DNA of 64,000 nucleotides from Catonia carolina (GCA_035578175.1 JAQMRL010000003.1:54296672-54360671), one strand, 5' to 3'; counted from the stretch's first letter, positions 49,001 through 60,100 are shown. Notes: generated from the sequence alone by a model not told the origin. A program made the numbers and translations.

Positions 49001-52000
49001 AATATACTGGCACAACTCTTTCTCTACGTGTACACACAGTTCCGCATAAAGAATATCCATAACCTATTCTTTCAACAATTAATATTTACAAATATTAATG
49101 TACGCAAATGCCTACAACCTTATTTCAATGTACAAACATACAAATAATTATTTTGTATTTAAAATATGTATTTAATTTGTCCCAGTAAAAATTTAAATTA
49201 TTAATTACAAGAGCTAAACTGGAAAAACTCACTAAACTATGCTCTTCAGACGTACGCAACTAACTAAACAAATTTGTCTGAATACATAATTAACAAAAAA
49301 TCATATATGAAAAAAAATTAGTCACATCATTATGTCTGACAGATTATTAATAACAACAGTGAAAACAAAGCGTAGTGACCGTGCACGAGTTGCACATTAC
49401 AGTAGCGATTGTATACTTTTGTGACTGTACCGGCGTTGCATGGTGAGGGACAAAGAGTGAAGTAGATTAACACCAAAGCTGCTTGTGCCAATTCGAATTG
49501 TCCAAGGTATAACCAAGTGATTAAGTATGGTAACCAGTTGAAAGCCATAAAAGAATACATACCACTAGGGATGTATGTATTTAAATATACAACAACCGAT
49601 AAAAATCCAGAAAAGAAAATTGGTCAAATTGGGTGGTTGCTCAGACATAAATAAATGGAATAAAAGCTACAAAGAAAAAAGTTATTTAATAAATACATTA
49701 CTAGATTTAACTTCAAAACACAAAATATTACCTTAAGAGTAGTTATAAGTGATAAATTGTTAAGTGTGATGTCACTATAGTAAGATTTTAGTTGTTCAAA
49801 TGCCTGTTGATGATTTTTCACAAGTTGATCTATCTGTTGATTTTTTCTTTCTTCTAGTTCAGCTAATTCCATTTTTTGATTTAATGTTAGTTGATTCCTT
49901 AAAGATGTTAACCTTTCTTCACCTTTTGCTTCTAGCATTTCTACTTGTTGCGCAAATTCTGTTCTGATTTTGTTCACTTCTTCACTATGTTTCTTTAAAA
50001 TAAAAACATTAAGTAAAATATTGCAAATTTTTCCTTATTTAGGTTTGTAGTACCAAAAATAATTGTTATATCTGTGGCTCCAAATCAAAAAACGTTCTAC
50101 AAAACTATGGCGGTGCCAGTTATAATGTATGGTAACGAGGCATGGGTGCTTTCAAACAGAGAACGAAGCCAACTCAGAGCTGTGGAAATGAAATTTCTTT
50201 GGGCAGTGAAGGGCTGCATTCTTGAGGACAAGATAAGAAGTGACATTATAAGACAAGAGTTGCAAGTATTTAGCCTGGAGAAGAAGATCAATGAATATAG
50301 AATCAACTGGAGTAGTCATCTGGAATACATGAAGGGAAACCGTCTGCCTTGATTGGCAATGAATTATAAGCCAAGGGTTGAAGGGGAAGGTGGTTTCTGG
50401 GTCAGGCAGTACTGCCTAACCCATGAAGTGAAAAAGAAGAATAAGAAGATCTGTGGCTCCAAGGTAAATAACTTATACGTCAGTTTTTGTGAAAACATAT
50501 AGAGATATGTTATCAACAGTTTTAAGCCTGAAATTCAATACATTTGGATAGAAGGATATTAGTCTTTTCCTTATATTTCACTGTACTATTCAAGTGTAAA
50601 AAGGAAAACTTTAGATTTAACACCTTTCTTGTTAGAGTAAAGGAATAGTTGTCAACATTTACATATTTGATCATAAAGATATTGGTGAAAAAATACCAAA
50701 CCAGGTATATTTTGGTACAAGTAGTTTGAGAAAATTGGTGGTTAAGAATCAAACCAGACTGTTCCCATCTTTCAAAACATTTAACCAATAACTTTGCTGA
50801 AAATGTTACACGTAAACTGTATTAGAACACATGTGGCAGTCAAAATAAGAACAGATACATGGCAGCCATGTGTCTTTATTTTGTAAAACAGCAGTTGCTT
50901 AAAAATATTGAATCTAATTTCTGATCATACTCATATGGAGTGTAATACAGTTCAAGACCTTATTAAAAGGAAAAAGAAGATTAATTATAAACAGTTGAAA
51001 TTTTTTATGCACATGACTGATTGTAGCTTGTGCAACAAATAAAAAATGAACATACATTTATAGTTCAGAAGATGAGCGATACTGACTTCTATTAATACTC
51101 AGATTTGTCTTTTAAATATTTATTGTACTCTTAACTTATCACAGCCAAATTATTCATAGTAATGTTTGTTGTAATGATACTGTGAACTATTAAAATATAA
51201 TTCAAATACAATTCCCATTCATTCATATGCAATTTAAGTAATTTTTTCAGCTAAAAATCTTTAAATATAAATTTTATAGCCAGGAATGAACATTGACTAT
51301 AAGATAATAAATAATAATACTGACAATGTATAAATAAAAATAAAAATTTATCTTACTAAACGCAGTGCTTTCATTTCTTCATCATGAGCTATTTTTTCAT
51401 CAGCTATATCTGATTTTAAAGCCTTCTTATCTTCTAAATATTCCATTTCCTGATTAGTATGTGATTCTTCTGCCATTTTTAATGTGACCATTTGCTCAGC
51501 CTATAAAAGTAAAAGATAATCTCATTACAGATTACTTTGACAATAATGAAAATACACAAGTACAGTAAAGTGTTAAAATCTCAACTAACATGGCCCACAA
51601 GCAGTTCGGATTATCACTTTGTTCAGATTTTCGAACAACCTTTTAATAATAATATATGTTGCTACATGTAAACTAAAAGAAGGAGAGGAGATAAAAATAA
51701 TTTCTTCTCCAATAGAGCATAAAGACATATTGTAATTTGGAAGTAAAAGTGCACATTCGTTACAGGACATTAAACTTAAATAAGGTTAGAATTTTTAAAA
51801 AGACGTTCCATTTGTATTTGATACACCCTTGTATATGTGCTGCAGAACATAGATCCAAGTAATTGTTGTGTGTACGGAGAAAGAAGAGAACTTGAATTTA
51901 CCATATAATGTATTTCAAACATTCTTTCTTTTCACATAAAAGTAGATAAAAATAAAAAAGTCATGACTATCTTAAATTTCATTGTTGGACCCAATCAAAA

Positions 52001-55000
52001 TTTGTAATATACAAGTTGGAAGTAATTTAGGCAGTATTTTCCTGAAAATATACTACAAATGTTATACATTAATATCTTCTGTATGTTAAAAATTAACAAT
52101 ATACCATTTATCTACCTAGAGCAATTTTAGATGCATTATTTCAGCAATTAGTAGCATCATATGTTCTAATAAATGTTCTACTGTCGGGGTGAAGAACACT
52201 TATCTAAAATTATTAAGAAAATTTACAAAATCAAATAAAATGTTCTTTTCCAGCCTACACGCTTCTTATATAAAGGGTAAAAAAACTAAATGATTGTATT
52301 GTCTTACAAACATTATGCTGTAAACTCAGTTTATTGTTCAAGACATAAGGAACAAAAGAGGAGAAAAGGTTGAGAGTGACACTGAAGTGGACAACTACGC
52401 CGGTCCTGCACACGCTGAAGCACTTACTTCCCAAGAGACTACCATGTCTTTTTTTTTATTTAACGTTGTATCAACTGCAACAGTCATTAGTGACAACGTT
52501 AAGGTGTAACTAGGAGTACACAATGGAGGATGAAATGATTTTTTGTAACGTACGAAAATATGCCATGCCTGAGTGGGATTTGAACCCACGACCGCATGAT
52601 GAGAGACGAGCATATCTTGGTTTCTAAAACAACTAAAATGCACCCACAGCTTCTTCCAAAATGAATTAAGGATCTGGTTACAAAAGGAGAGCTTCCGTCC
52701 AACCTAAAATTAGTGACTTTCAAGTGAATTCTAAAACGCTATAAAATTAATCTATGTTACCATTTACTTGTGATTTTCAGTAGTTACAATATTCACTTTT
52801 TATCATGTAATTCAGTGTATGTTTTGTTGGAGATCAGCTCTCTTAACTGAACTTACAAATAAATATTATTTTTCTACAAACTCCCCGTCCTAGAAATGCA
52901 CTTTTCCCATAAAATTGGAAGCTTTATTATTCCATCATCGTAAAAGCTCTTCGAATGTTATAGCCATTGGAGCACAAACGCTTACTTTGTTGTCGTCAAA
53001 ATGTTGGCCCCCAAGCACTTTTTTAAGGGGTTCAAAAAGATGGTAGTGACAAGGTAATAATTTTGGACTATAGGGCGGATGTTCCAACAGTTACCATTCT
53101 CATGCATCCAATATTTGTATCAAACTTTGTATCAAATATTGATCCTATGTATCCTTTGTATTATATTGTATCCTTTGTATCAAACAAGCTTACAGGTTCT
53201 TGACAGAGTGTATATCCCCAAACTATGCCTGTAATCATTGCAAAATTTACGTTGGGTTCACCCACTTTTTGGTTAAAAACTTGATAATCTGCTGCTCCAT
53301 GGAGATATGCATTTCTTTCTCGCTCAAGGTTTTTTTGATACTAAAGGGACCCGAGTAAGTTGTGGCCAATTCTCATCTCTCTCTAATGGTATAGGCTACC
53401 TGTATATCAACCCCTTCCAGATCAAGGACCTCTCCAGAACTTTTAAGAAAATCAGTCCCGTTTATATATGATACACCCTCACATTTAGCAATACTTATCT
53501 GAATAAAGACATATTATCTGAAAATAATTATAAAATATTTTAAGAAATTTACTATGTTACTACACACCTTTAATTCTGATAAACTACTGTGATGTTCATA
53601 CATCAAATGTTTGACTTTCTGTTTGAAAATCTTTATTTCATTCTCATGTTTCTCATCTGCTTCCTCAATTGCTCTGTCTTTATTCCTAGCATAAAACACA
53701 AGTTATACTTTATTAAAACATACAAAAACAAATATGGCTGCCAACATGTCTTAGTGGTCAACACATTAGCCAACAAAGCGGAGATTTTATTTCCAGCTAG
53801 AGTCTGGAAATTATTACATGTTATAACCTACAGTTTCAGTTCTACAACCCACCTGTACCAGTCAGTATTCAGCTACACCTGTTTTTATGTAATCAGCTGA
53901 TTATCAAATATTTAGAAAAAATATAAATTTTTCAAAATTCACAGTGAGTTAATAACAAAATTTAACGTATTTTTACAAATAAATTCTTCTTTTTTTCTTC
54001 TTCTTCTTCTTCTCGCAATCAAGGATTAGGCTTCCGCCTGTTCCGACTCACAACAGCGACAAACTATTGAGTTAAAGCCATCTTTAGCATGGCCTCCTAA
54101 CATCTCTTCTCCCCACCAGTCTGTATTGCAAAACAAAACACCGAGGGGGATCCTTCCCTCAAGCTTTTTCTCTACATGCTCCCTCCATTGATTTCAATAT
54201 TCTGCAATCTTCCCATTCAGGTTGTAAATATCCAGTTCTCTTCTTATTTCCTCATTTCTTAGTTGTCCCTACGACTGCAGCCCTTTGTTCTTCAATGGAA
54301 TCGCATCTCTACCGCCCGTATTCTATTCTCCTGTGGTCTGGAGACTAATCCACGACTTACTTCCATAGAGTAGGACTGGGGCAGCCATCATCTTGTAAAA
54401 CTTTATCTGAGTTTCTTTTCTTGTTTTCCTATCTAGGGTTCCGCTAATATTGCCGCACACTGCTTGGAATTTGCCAACTTTCTTCTCTATATCCAAATCT
54501 TGATCAAACTCAATGTCACTCTTTAAATTCAAATTAAAACAATTTATTTAATTCAATATGAAAGTGTAAAACTATTTATAAAGTATTATTTCATATTGTT
54601 AAATATTAGATTATGTAACGATAAGATTTAGAACTCATCAGTAATGGGAAGTCAAACTAAACAAATCTTTTATTGTTTTTGTTGTATAATAATTTTAAAT
54701 TATGCAATAATACATTAATAAGAACTTCAACAATCGTCATGATAGACATTAATAAGAACTTCAATAATTGTCATGATAAACATTAATAAGCAGATTTGTG
54801 TTAAGGAGCAAAACTCACAGTTACTGAATAACAATATTTAAACATCAAGATTTTTCATCAAAATAGATCTTTGTGAGTAGTAATATTTCCACTACCTACT
54901 TGATAAATTCACCATTTTATTAATTTTTTTAAAATCTAAACTTAACATTTATTTTTCTAATAAATTTAGTAAACAATAATAATTATTATCAATAAAAACT

Positions 55001-55761
55001 AATTTCCTTTGTTTTGTTAATTCGTTTTATTTTATTTTTTTGTGTCAGTAGTGTCTCGTAGTAATAAACATCTAAAATTGATTTCTTAATTTTCAAACAT
55101 GTCCCCATAATGCTGAGTTTAGCCAGACAGTGCTCTAGGGGGACTATTGCTGCTGCACACCATAGTTGCTAATGACCCAATGTTAATGAAACTTTAAATA
55201 AATAAAAATAAACAATATGTTGTCAATGTAATTAAAGATTGAAACATTTTTAAAATAGGGTACTTTATCCACAAGCTTTCAAAATCTTTATTATAAATAC
55301 ATTACTTTCATGTAAAAGAATTGGTGTCAGCATAAAAGTATGATAACATCTTCACTTAGTTTTATATAAGCTAGAGAAAACTGTTGTTAAACATGTTAGC
55401 AGATAAAATATCTTGGTACAATCTTTCTTAAAATAATATAAATTAATAATTCAGTGTCAGTTAGGTTGCTTATTAATAACTTTTTTACTTTAGAGATTTT
55501 ACAATGTTTATACCTGAGTGCTGCTCTATTTTCTTCAAGTTGTTGTCTAGTGATTTCCCAAAATGTTCGCAGTTTGTCTCGTTCTAGTTGAAAGAAATTC
55601 CGTTCTTCTCTTTCTCTTTCTAGCTCTTCCTTGATTCTTATTGCGAAAGCTTCTAATTGTTCTCTAGTCATTTCTGTTGTTGAAACTCCATCAATTATTC
55701 CACCTGTTCCTCTAACACCCTTACCACTCTTTCCTGTTTTCTTCTTTGGAGGCTTAAACAT
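42872..55761 (-). CDS. GAS8: GAS8/DRC4, nexin-dynein regulatory complex subunit (complete, 8 exons)
   Basis: DRC4 is a coiled-coil rod of the nexin-dynein regulatory complex that links outer doublets and controls dynein in motile cilia and flagella. Eight exons join in frame: 55761-55514, 53685-53568, 51500-51357, 49992-49732, 48184-48017, 47089-47003, 44372-44163 and 43069-42872. All introns are GT-AG; intron 1 is phase 2 and the rest phase 0. The product is 477 residues, close to human GAS8 (478). Diagnostic blocks are [20 protein letters not shown] near the N-terminus, [30 protein letters not shown] with [11 protein letters not shown], and at the C-terminus [19 protein letters not shown] and GQGPAGLV. 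The N-terminus is Lys-rich ([13 protein letters not shown]). Transposon or repeat insertions are recognisable in every intron except intron 5, yet no exon is damaged, so the gene looks functional. In insects expression is expected in testis and chordotonal neurons. Confidence 0.95.
43401..43802 (+). repeat. Unclassified dispersed repeat P, copy 4 (full length), in GAS8 intron 7
   Basis: Matches copies at 13392, 20842 and 6249 from GGGCAGGTGGAGT to GGCTGTTGGCCTAAACAA. It is antisense to GAS8. Confidence 0.75.
44163..44372 (-). CDS. GAS8: GAS8 exon 7
   Basis: Acceptor TTTTTAG, donor GTAAAA, 70 codons. Encodes [19 protein letters not shown] and [18 protein letters not shown], then AANLDPKT; matches ERDELYRKFTAAIQEVQQK and ASNLDPAA of human GAS8. 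Confidence 0.93.
44497..44735. mobile_element. MITE with TA ends, in GAS8 intron 6
   Basis: The left end TATAGTTTGTCCAATCTGAA and the reverse complement of the right end TATAGTATATCCAATCTGAA form inverted repeats of about 30 bases around a 180-base interior without a gene. The TA flanks suggest a Tc1/mariner-type origin. Confidence 0.72.
44780..44960 (+). mobile_element. LINE C-terminal fragment, in GAS8 intron 6
   Basis: A broken frame reads [20 protein letters not shown], then [11 protein letters not shown], the LKWFGHVxRADxxR...VEGKRPRGRPK...DSVMEDL end of an RTE/jockey-like LINE. Several stops are present. It is antisense to GAS8. Confidence 0.68.
45619..46062 (-). pseudogene. LINE reverse transcriptase, C-terminal part after the stop
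   Basis: In the same frame as 46926-46084. Reads [38 protein letters not shown] and [11 protein letters not shown], ending at a stop before the GAA tail. Confidence 0.85.
46084..46926 (-). pseudogene. LINE reverse transcriptase frame, up to the in-frame stop
   Basis: 280 codons cover the RT fingers, palm and thumb up to IRMKKVLTS. The TGA that follows replaces an Arg found here in family members (LTSRDLNL..LRxRLL), consistent with a CGA to TGA transition at a CpG. Confidence 0.85.
47003..47089 (-). CDS. GAS8: GAS8 exon 6
   Basis: Acceptor TTGTACAG, donor GTCAGT, 29 codons. The +3 C of the donor is unusual but compatible with splicing. The donor is only about 50 bases from the 5' edge of an RTE-like LINE. 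Confidence 0.88.
47095..48010. other. GAS8 intron 5, no recognised element
   Basis: This is the only GAS8 intron where I cannot name an inserted element. The part at 47640-47940 is GC-richer, with a GGGAGGGATAGATAGAGGAAG purine run, and could be an unclassified repeat. Confidence 0.35.
48017..48184 (-). CDS. GAS8: GAS8 exon 5
   Basis: Acceptor GTTTTCAG, donor GTAAGA, 56 codons. Encodes [16 protein letters not shown] and the [14 protein letters not shown] segment, continuing the coiled coil. Confidence 0.92.
48268..48900 (+). repeat. Dispersed repeat Q, short copy, split by a SINE
   Basis: Begins TTTCATGAGACGACATGTC and ends GGCATCTGGGTGTGACGG, as the long copy at 34302-35420 does, but lacks the central 700 bases. 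A unit of about 110 bases (ACTC.TTAAGAG..AAT...GACACTATTTTTGT) is present twice in tandem at 48541-48760. A SINE interrupts it at 48376-48541. Confidence 0.7.
48376..48541 (+). mobile_element. tRNA-derived SINE, family B, with 11-bp target duplication
   Basis: The head TTGGCGTAGTTGGTAACG and B box GGGTTCGAATCCC are followed by the family body and a 14-base A tail. CTTTAAGAGAA occurs directly before (48365-48375) and directly after (48542-48552), a perfect target-site duplication inside repeat Q. Confidence 0.9.
48989..49511. mobile_element. MITE in GAS8 intron 4
   Basis: Inverted ends TATACTTTGGACAATATACTGGCACAA (left, given here only as its TTGGACAAT and GGCACAA parts) and TATACCTTGGACAATTCG (right, reverse complement) share TTGGACAAT at 9 and GGCACAA at about 20 bases from the end. 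The interior of about 450 bases has no gene. Confidence 0.6.
49512..49645 (+). repeat. Dispersed repeat T, weak fragment 3
   Basis: Shares GGTAACCAGTTGAAAGCC and a CAAATTGGGTGGTTG end with the segments at 33755 and 23420. It abuts the MITE at 48989-49511. Confidence 0.4.
49732..49992 (-). CDS. GAS8: GAS8 exon 4
   Basis: Acceptor TTTTAAAG, donor GTAATA, 87 codons. Contains the highly conserved [17 protein letters not shown] and [13 protein letters not shown] segments. It is the longest exon. Confidence 0.93.
50040..50455 (+). mobile_element. LINE C-terminal fragment, in GAS8 intron 3
   Basis: The frame reads [35 protein letters not shown] and [20 protein letters not shown], then a stop and a frame with NYKPR, ending in an AAGAAGAATAAGAAG tail. 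This is the post-RT half of an RTE-like LINE ([19 protein letters not shown]). Antisense to GAS8. Confidence 0.85.
51357..51500 (-). CDS. GAS8: GAS8 exon 3
   Basis: Acceptor TTTTATAG, donor GTAAGA, 48 codons, phase 0 at both ends. Begins [14 protein letters not shown] and ends EEMKALRL, matching the AEGTVVMKLAQKEH...LRL part of human GAS8. Confidence 0.9.
52447..52620 (-). mobile_element. SINE, family B, in GAS8 intron 2
   Basis: On the minus strand the head ATGCTCGTCTCTCATCATG and B box GGGTTCAAATCCC, a body with GGCATGGCATATTTTCG, and a tail GTCACTAATGACT...GATACAACGTTAAATAAAA. This copy has the LINE-like tail also seen at 14513 and 5690. Confidence 0.8.
52870..53485 (-). mobile_element. 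Degraded mariner, in GAS8 intron 2
   Basis: The minus strand begins near 53480 with GAGGGTGTATCATATATAAA and [17 protein letters not shown] (transposase start). At about 53090 it resumes with [31 protein letters not shown] and FVEK, the DDE region and end of a mariner transposase (HPPYSPDLAPCDYHLF). The middle is lost and replaced by short repeats of GTATCAAA..TTGTATC. It belongs to a different subfamily from the mariner at 37486. Confidence 0.8.
53568..53685 (-). CDS. GAS8: GAS8 exon 2
   Basis: Acceptor GCTAG, donor GTGTGT. Encodes [18 protein letters not shown] and [17 protein letters not shown], the start of the long coiled coil. Confidence 0.92.
53990..54535 (-). mobile_element. LINE C-terminal fragment, in GAS8 intron 1
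   Basis: The minus-strand frame reads [40 protein letters not shown] and [15 protein letters not shown], the region after RT motif E in RTE-like LINEs (IxxRIxKFQxxxGxIxRTL...KFYKVMAxPxLLYGSExW). Decayed continuation reaches an AGAAGAAGAAG tail at 53990-54010. Sense relative to GAS8. Confidence 0.8.
55080..55215 (+). mobile_element. SINE/LINE tail fragment, in GAS8 intron 1
   Basis: The end reads CATAGTTGCTAATGACCC and GTTAATGAAACTTTAAATAAATAAA (shown in parts), matching the tail of family-A SINEs. The tRNA-like head is missing. Confidence 0.5.
55514..55761 (-). CDS. GAS8: GAS8 exon 1
   Basis: Starts at the ATG at 55761 and ends CTCAG before GTATAA (phase 2). It encodes the basic N-terminus and the [13 protein letters not shown] block. 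Because CCTCCAAAG directly follows a TTTAAG, an alternative is that the ATG codon lies on an upstream exon and this exon begins at the PPKKK codons. Confidence 0.9.
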
Positions 55762-56708
55762 AAAAATACAGGGATTAAAAAAGTACTGTTGAATACAGAA
55801 ATTAGAAAATCCTAAGCAGAAATAAACGTGTAATAAAGGAAAATAATTTTAGCATGAAATAGGTAGTCAAACTTAGGATTTCAAGTTGAGGTATTAGAGA
55901 TGCTGATAATTTACCTTAAACTCATTTAGTAATATATTATGATAAACCTTTCTATTTATGACTGACAAATGATTTCTAAGGTTGAGACATCATACATAAA
56001 ATATTGGAATGTATACATGACTATCCTTAATAATAGGTAGTCATGTGTACATTGCAATATTTTTCTGATCCAGTTGTCTAGTGTACAAATTACACATTAG
56101 TATTCTGAAAGTTCTGGACAACACACTTCCGCTTCATATAAAATTAGAGTCTATAAAAAATGTATTTAAGATACATTTTTTGTTTTGTAAAGTAATAAAA
56201 GAATTTTATTTAGCGTTAGGATAACATGCATCATATGAATACGTTAAATATGTCAGTTTACTTGAAATTTACATTCAACAAAATAGATCATAAATAATAA
56301 GTCTGTCTTTACACATCCAAACAAAAAACTTCCAGTGCCAACAGTAACAGGAGGCCAGTTGTGCAGTTGAAAGAACATGCAAAAAATGGCTGGGCTTAAA
56401 TTTTACAGTTGGTATCATTACATTTTCAATTAAGGTCTAAACCTAATTTAAATAATAGCGTTTTTATGGAACTGAAGAGAGTTAATGATGACAAAGTAAC
56501 AAGACTTCAAAGGTCATAATTAATAAAAAAAAAATGCTGGATTATTGTGTTCACAGATTAAAAATTTTATCTAAAAGTTTGGTCGAGAACTGAAACTAAA
56601 TGGAATATTTTATTTACCATTATTCTAATTAACTGCCAGATATGTTTAATAGCAACTACGTAATGCAGTTATCACTTTATTTGGTTACTAGAATAACTGT
56701 TAATAGTT

Positions 56709-56715
56709 TGTTTAT
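56709..56715 (-). promoter_or_regulatory. Forkhead-type site next to the X-box
   Basis: On the minus strand ATAAACA matches the RYMAAYA forkhead core. It is 4 bases from the X-box-like motif. FOXJ1-class factors act with RFX on motile-cilium genes, but the motif alone is common in AT-rich DNA. Confidence 0.4.
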
Positions 56716-56719
56716 CTTA

Positions 56720-56733
56720 GTAACCATAACAAC
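56720..56733. promoter_or_regulatory. RFX X-box-like motif upstream of GAS8
   Basis: GTAACC-AT-AACAAC fits the X-box GTNRCC(0-3)RGYAAC with one mismatch in the second half-site. RFX factors control ciliary genes across animals, and DRC4 is such a gene. It lies 959 bases from the GAS8 ATG, so a 5' UTR exon or an upstream start site would be needed for a typical spacing. Confidence 0.5.
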
Positions 56734-57093
56734 GGTCATAGGCGGTTGCGTTCAGAGAACTCAGAAGAACCAGGAAACAGCTGATTCAAGGTTTTATTTT
56801 TTACATTTTTAATATTTAAACAGAAATCGTACTTCTACAAGTCAGTATAAGAAAGGTAAATTCATTCTGTCGAACAGTTGCATTATAATTACAGTTTATC
56901 ACGTATTTTTTATGTTAGATAATCTATTAGGCTGTAGAATATTCTAGAAACTTTGTTACGTTATATTGGTACTTGGTAGTCGTTGAACAGCGAACACATG
57001 ATTTGTATCGTTATCATCACTCGCCAGGCCGACTGATGTTTACCGAATTGGTCGTTATCGAGAAACGTAAGAGTTCTGAATTATAAAAATATT

Positions 57094-57175
57094 ATGATTT
57101 TAATTCCTCGTAACGTTCTTTTATCACTTATTATTTTAATATTATTTGCTATTTTCGAAACTGGGGATTCAGGAG
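57094..57175 (+). CDS. PRADC1: PRADC1 exon 1 (signal peptide)
   Basis: First ATG of the frame; 27 codons plus one base, donor GTGAGT. The run LLSLIILILFAIF is the hydrophobic core of a signal peptide. Confidence 0.8.
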
Positions 57176-60100
57176 GTGAGTGTTCCTTCAAAATAAAATA
57201 AGTATAGCTAGTAAGAAATTTCAAAAGCTAAAACATTAGTTTTAGAAATTTAATATAATAAGATATTATTTTACTGTTCAGACTTTTACTATGAATGTAT
57301 TTGAATAAGAATAAACTAATGTACTTTACCTAAAATAATTGTTACAAAATTTTAGTTGACCAGGTTATGTTTTACATTTAATCACCGAATCTAGTGATTG
57401 TTGTTTGTGCATTGAGAACAGTCTGTTATTTAAAAATTAATTAGTTTTGCTAATTACCATTTTCATCATTATTTGATAAGTTAACAATTTCGTTTCAAAG
57501 TAATTGTAAGAAAACTAAATCTTTTCAACCATAACCTCACTTTTGATACCATGCCTCTTGTGAATAGAATTGATTAGTTATGGGGGCACTGGATGTTTTA
57601 TACTGTTCAGAAATTAGATTTTGTCTTAGGTTATATTTTTATGTTTATGATCATAAATGCAACAAATACTGCATCGAACAATTGAAACATGAGATTTCAC
57701 AATTGCGGCTTATCTGTTAATAGAAAAATTGCTGTTGCATATCGTAACAGGCTTTGGCTAAACTGCACTACAAGAATATTGTTCTGTAAGTAGTTTTCTG
57801 TAGTAGGTATTGGTGAAAATTTGAACAGCCATCATTTTTACAAAAAAAGTCAGCAATGTAGGGAGTTTAGATTATCTTGAAAATCTTTTACCAAACTGTG
57901 TATCTATTGTTAATTGACTGAATTATTTTGTGTCATTTCATGTTTAATACCTAACCAGTCCTTCTAATATCTATGTAAATTTGAAGCATTCTTCACACAT
58001 TTCACTTCTTTTGTTTTAATTAAAAGTTGTATTACGTGGGTTGTGTATACAAGTTAAAAATTGACGCCAATATCTTTAATTGGCTACTGAGAAAAAGGGT
58101 TAGATTTTATCGTTAGTCAGATAGACATTACGACCCCTTTTAAATGCAAACTGATTTACAATTATTGTTCTTAATTGATAATGGTAAAATATTATTTAAT
58201 CTTCGAACACTACTCTTAATTCAAAATACGGGTGCTTAGTTGAGAAATACTTAATGGTTTTGCTATTAACCCTAGAAAGCTAATGTTATCAAAAAGTTTC
58301 ATTAAAGCTAATGTATTGTAAAATTTACGACTGATGGTATATTTAAAAAAAATTGTTTTAGGCGAATATACTTTTTTATTAAATATTACAATTAAAAGTG
58401 CATACCTTAAAATATTGTTTTATGCTATGAAAGGTTTTCAAAGTTCTTCAGCACACTCAACACAACACTTTGCACGATGCTCAGCACAAATCGGCTTGTT
58501 GCACGCACGGCAGTACACGGACGTCATTCTGCTCTTGGCAGATGGACATATCTTGCAAATTTTTCTTGCACCTTGTTCAGAATGGCCAACTTGAGGTTTT
58601 GGTAATGGTACACCCAAAATATCTGCAATGGATTGCCGGAGTTGCCTTCGTAAATTTGGGGTTTCCAAACGTACTCCTAACCACGGTGCCCTAGTTCATA
58701 ATGAAGTTCTTTTGCAAAATCTCATCTTGACTTTGGTTTCTGGCCCAGCTTAACAATATTGTGGACATAAATCACACAAGAATTTTCCATGATGTATATT
58801 TATCATACCGAAAAACATACAGACTGGCCACCTTCTGGTTTTTCGGCTACACAACATTTGGTTGTAGGCTACATCTGGTCCAAGGAGTCCACTGCCCCTT
58901 TAGTTGCATTGTATGTTTCAATAATGTGAGGTTTTTTTTGAAATAGGATTCACAGTAGGTTTTTCATGTACTAAAAGTAGATTTCATCACTAAAAACTAA
59001 CTTTGAAAAAAAACATAAAAAATATTTAACTAAAAAAACAAAACATACGTACGGTAAGGCTAATGAGTCATAAAATTTACGAGCTGTATTCAAAAAAATG
59101 GACTGACAGACTGCACTGATTGCAAACGAAAGCATGCCTGGACGGGCCAGTGAGTATACTGTGACGGGCATATGAGTAGACCTAAAAGGTTGAGTCTCTT
59201 GCTTGCCGCTTCAAGGGGAGGGAACTAAAAACTGATTCGCGCTCGTAGGAAATACGATACATTAGCTTTCTAGGGTTAAGAAGAATAAAAAACAGTATAA
59301 ATACTCCTTGTCTAAATTTAATTCATGATTTAAGCAAAATACAAAATATTTGCTATTTTAGTTTTCTAATTCATAACTTATATTATTATAGTTTTACACT
59401 TAGAAAGAATAATATAATCCCTTAATTGTTTTACAGTAAATTAAATTTTGTAAAAAATTCATATGTATTCTTTGTTTTTTTTAAATTAACCCTTTCAGTG
59501 CCCAAACAATTTTTAAAAGTTTGACCCTAAAATACCATATAATTTGAACAAGAATGTACAAAAAGTGCCAGCACTTATTTCAACAACTTACAGATGTAAA
59601 CCTGGCATTGTCATCCTAAATTTCAACGGTAGAGAAAAATAAAATTTCCCATTAAAATTTATTTTTATTGTGTTCATGAAAAGAATAAATTGTTATGATA
59701 GAAATAAAATATTCAAAATACATTATTTCATTAATTTTTGTTTGAAAAGAAATAATTTTTGTAAATGTCCGATTATCCGGACGCTGACACTTTATCCCAT
59801 AACTTATGGAAGTATGGTAAGCCGGATATCTTTACATAAAAGATTAACGTCCTGTTTTCCAGGTTGTGGCACTGAAAGGGTTAAAGATAAGTTGATTTCA
59901 CAAAGCTGCATGAAAATTAAAATTTTCTAATAAGACTGCTATAAATAATTTAGTTTATTTTTAGAATATTCAGTTTTAAATATTTCTTGAAATAACTTCA
60001 TTTAGTTGTATATTCATATTTATCAAATTAATAGTACCTTGTGTCAGTGTTCTATTTTTCATATCAAATTTCATGTTGGTCTTTTTTGTTTTTTATGCCA

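Larger units (their letters stand above)
55762..57093. promoter_or_regulatory. Shared head-to-head intergenic region, GAS8 / PRADC1
   Basis: The two ATGs diverge across 1.33 kb. A somewhat less AT-rich segment at about 56700-57070 is the best candidate core: it holds the X-box/forkhead pair and lies within 400 bases of the PRADC1 ATG. No transposon is recognised in it, unlike most introns on either side. Confidence 0.55.
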
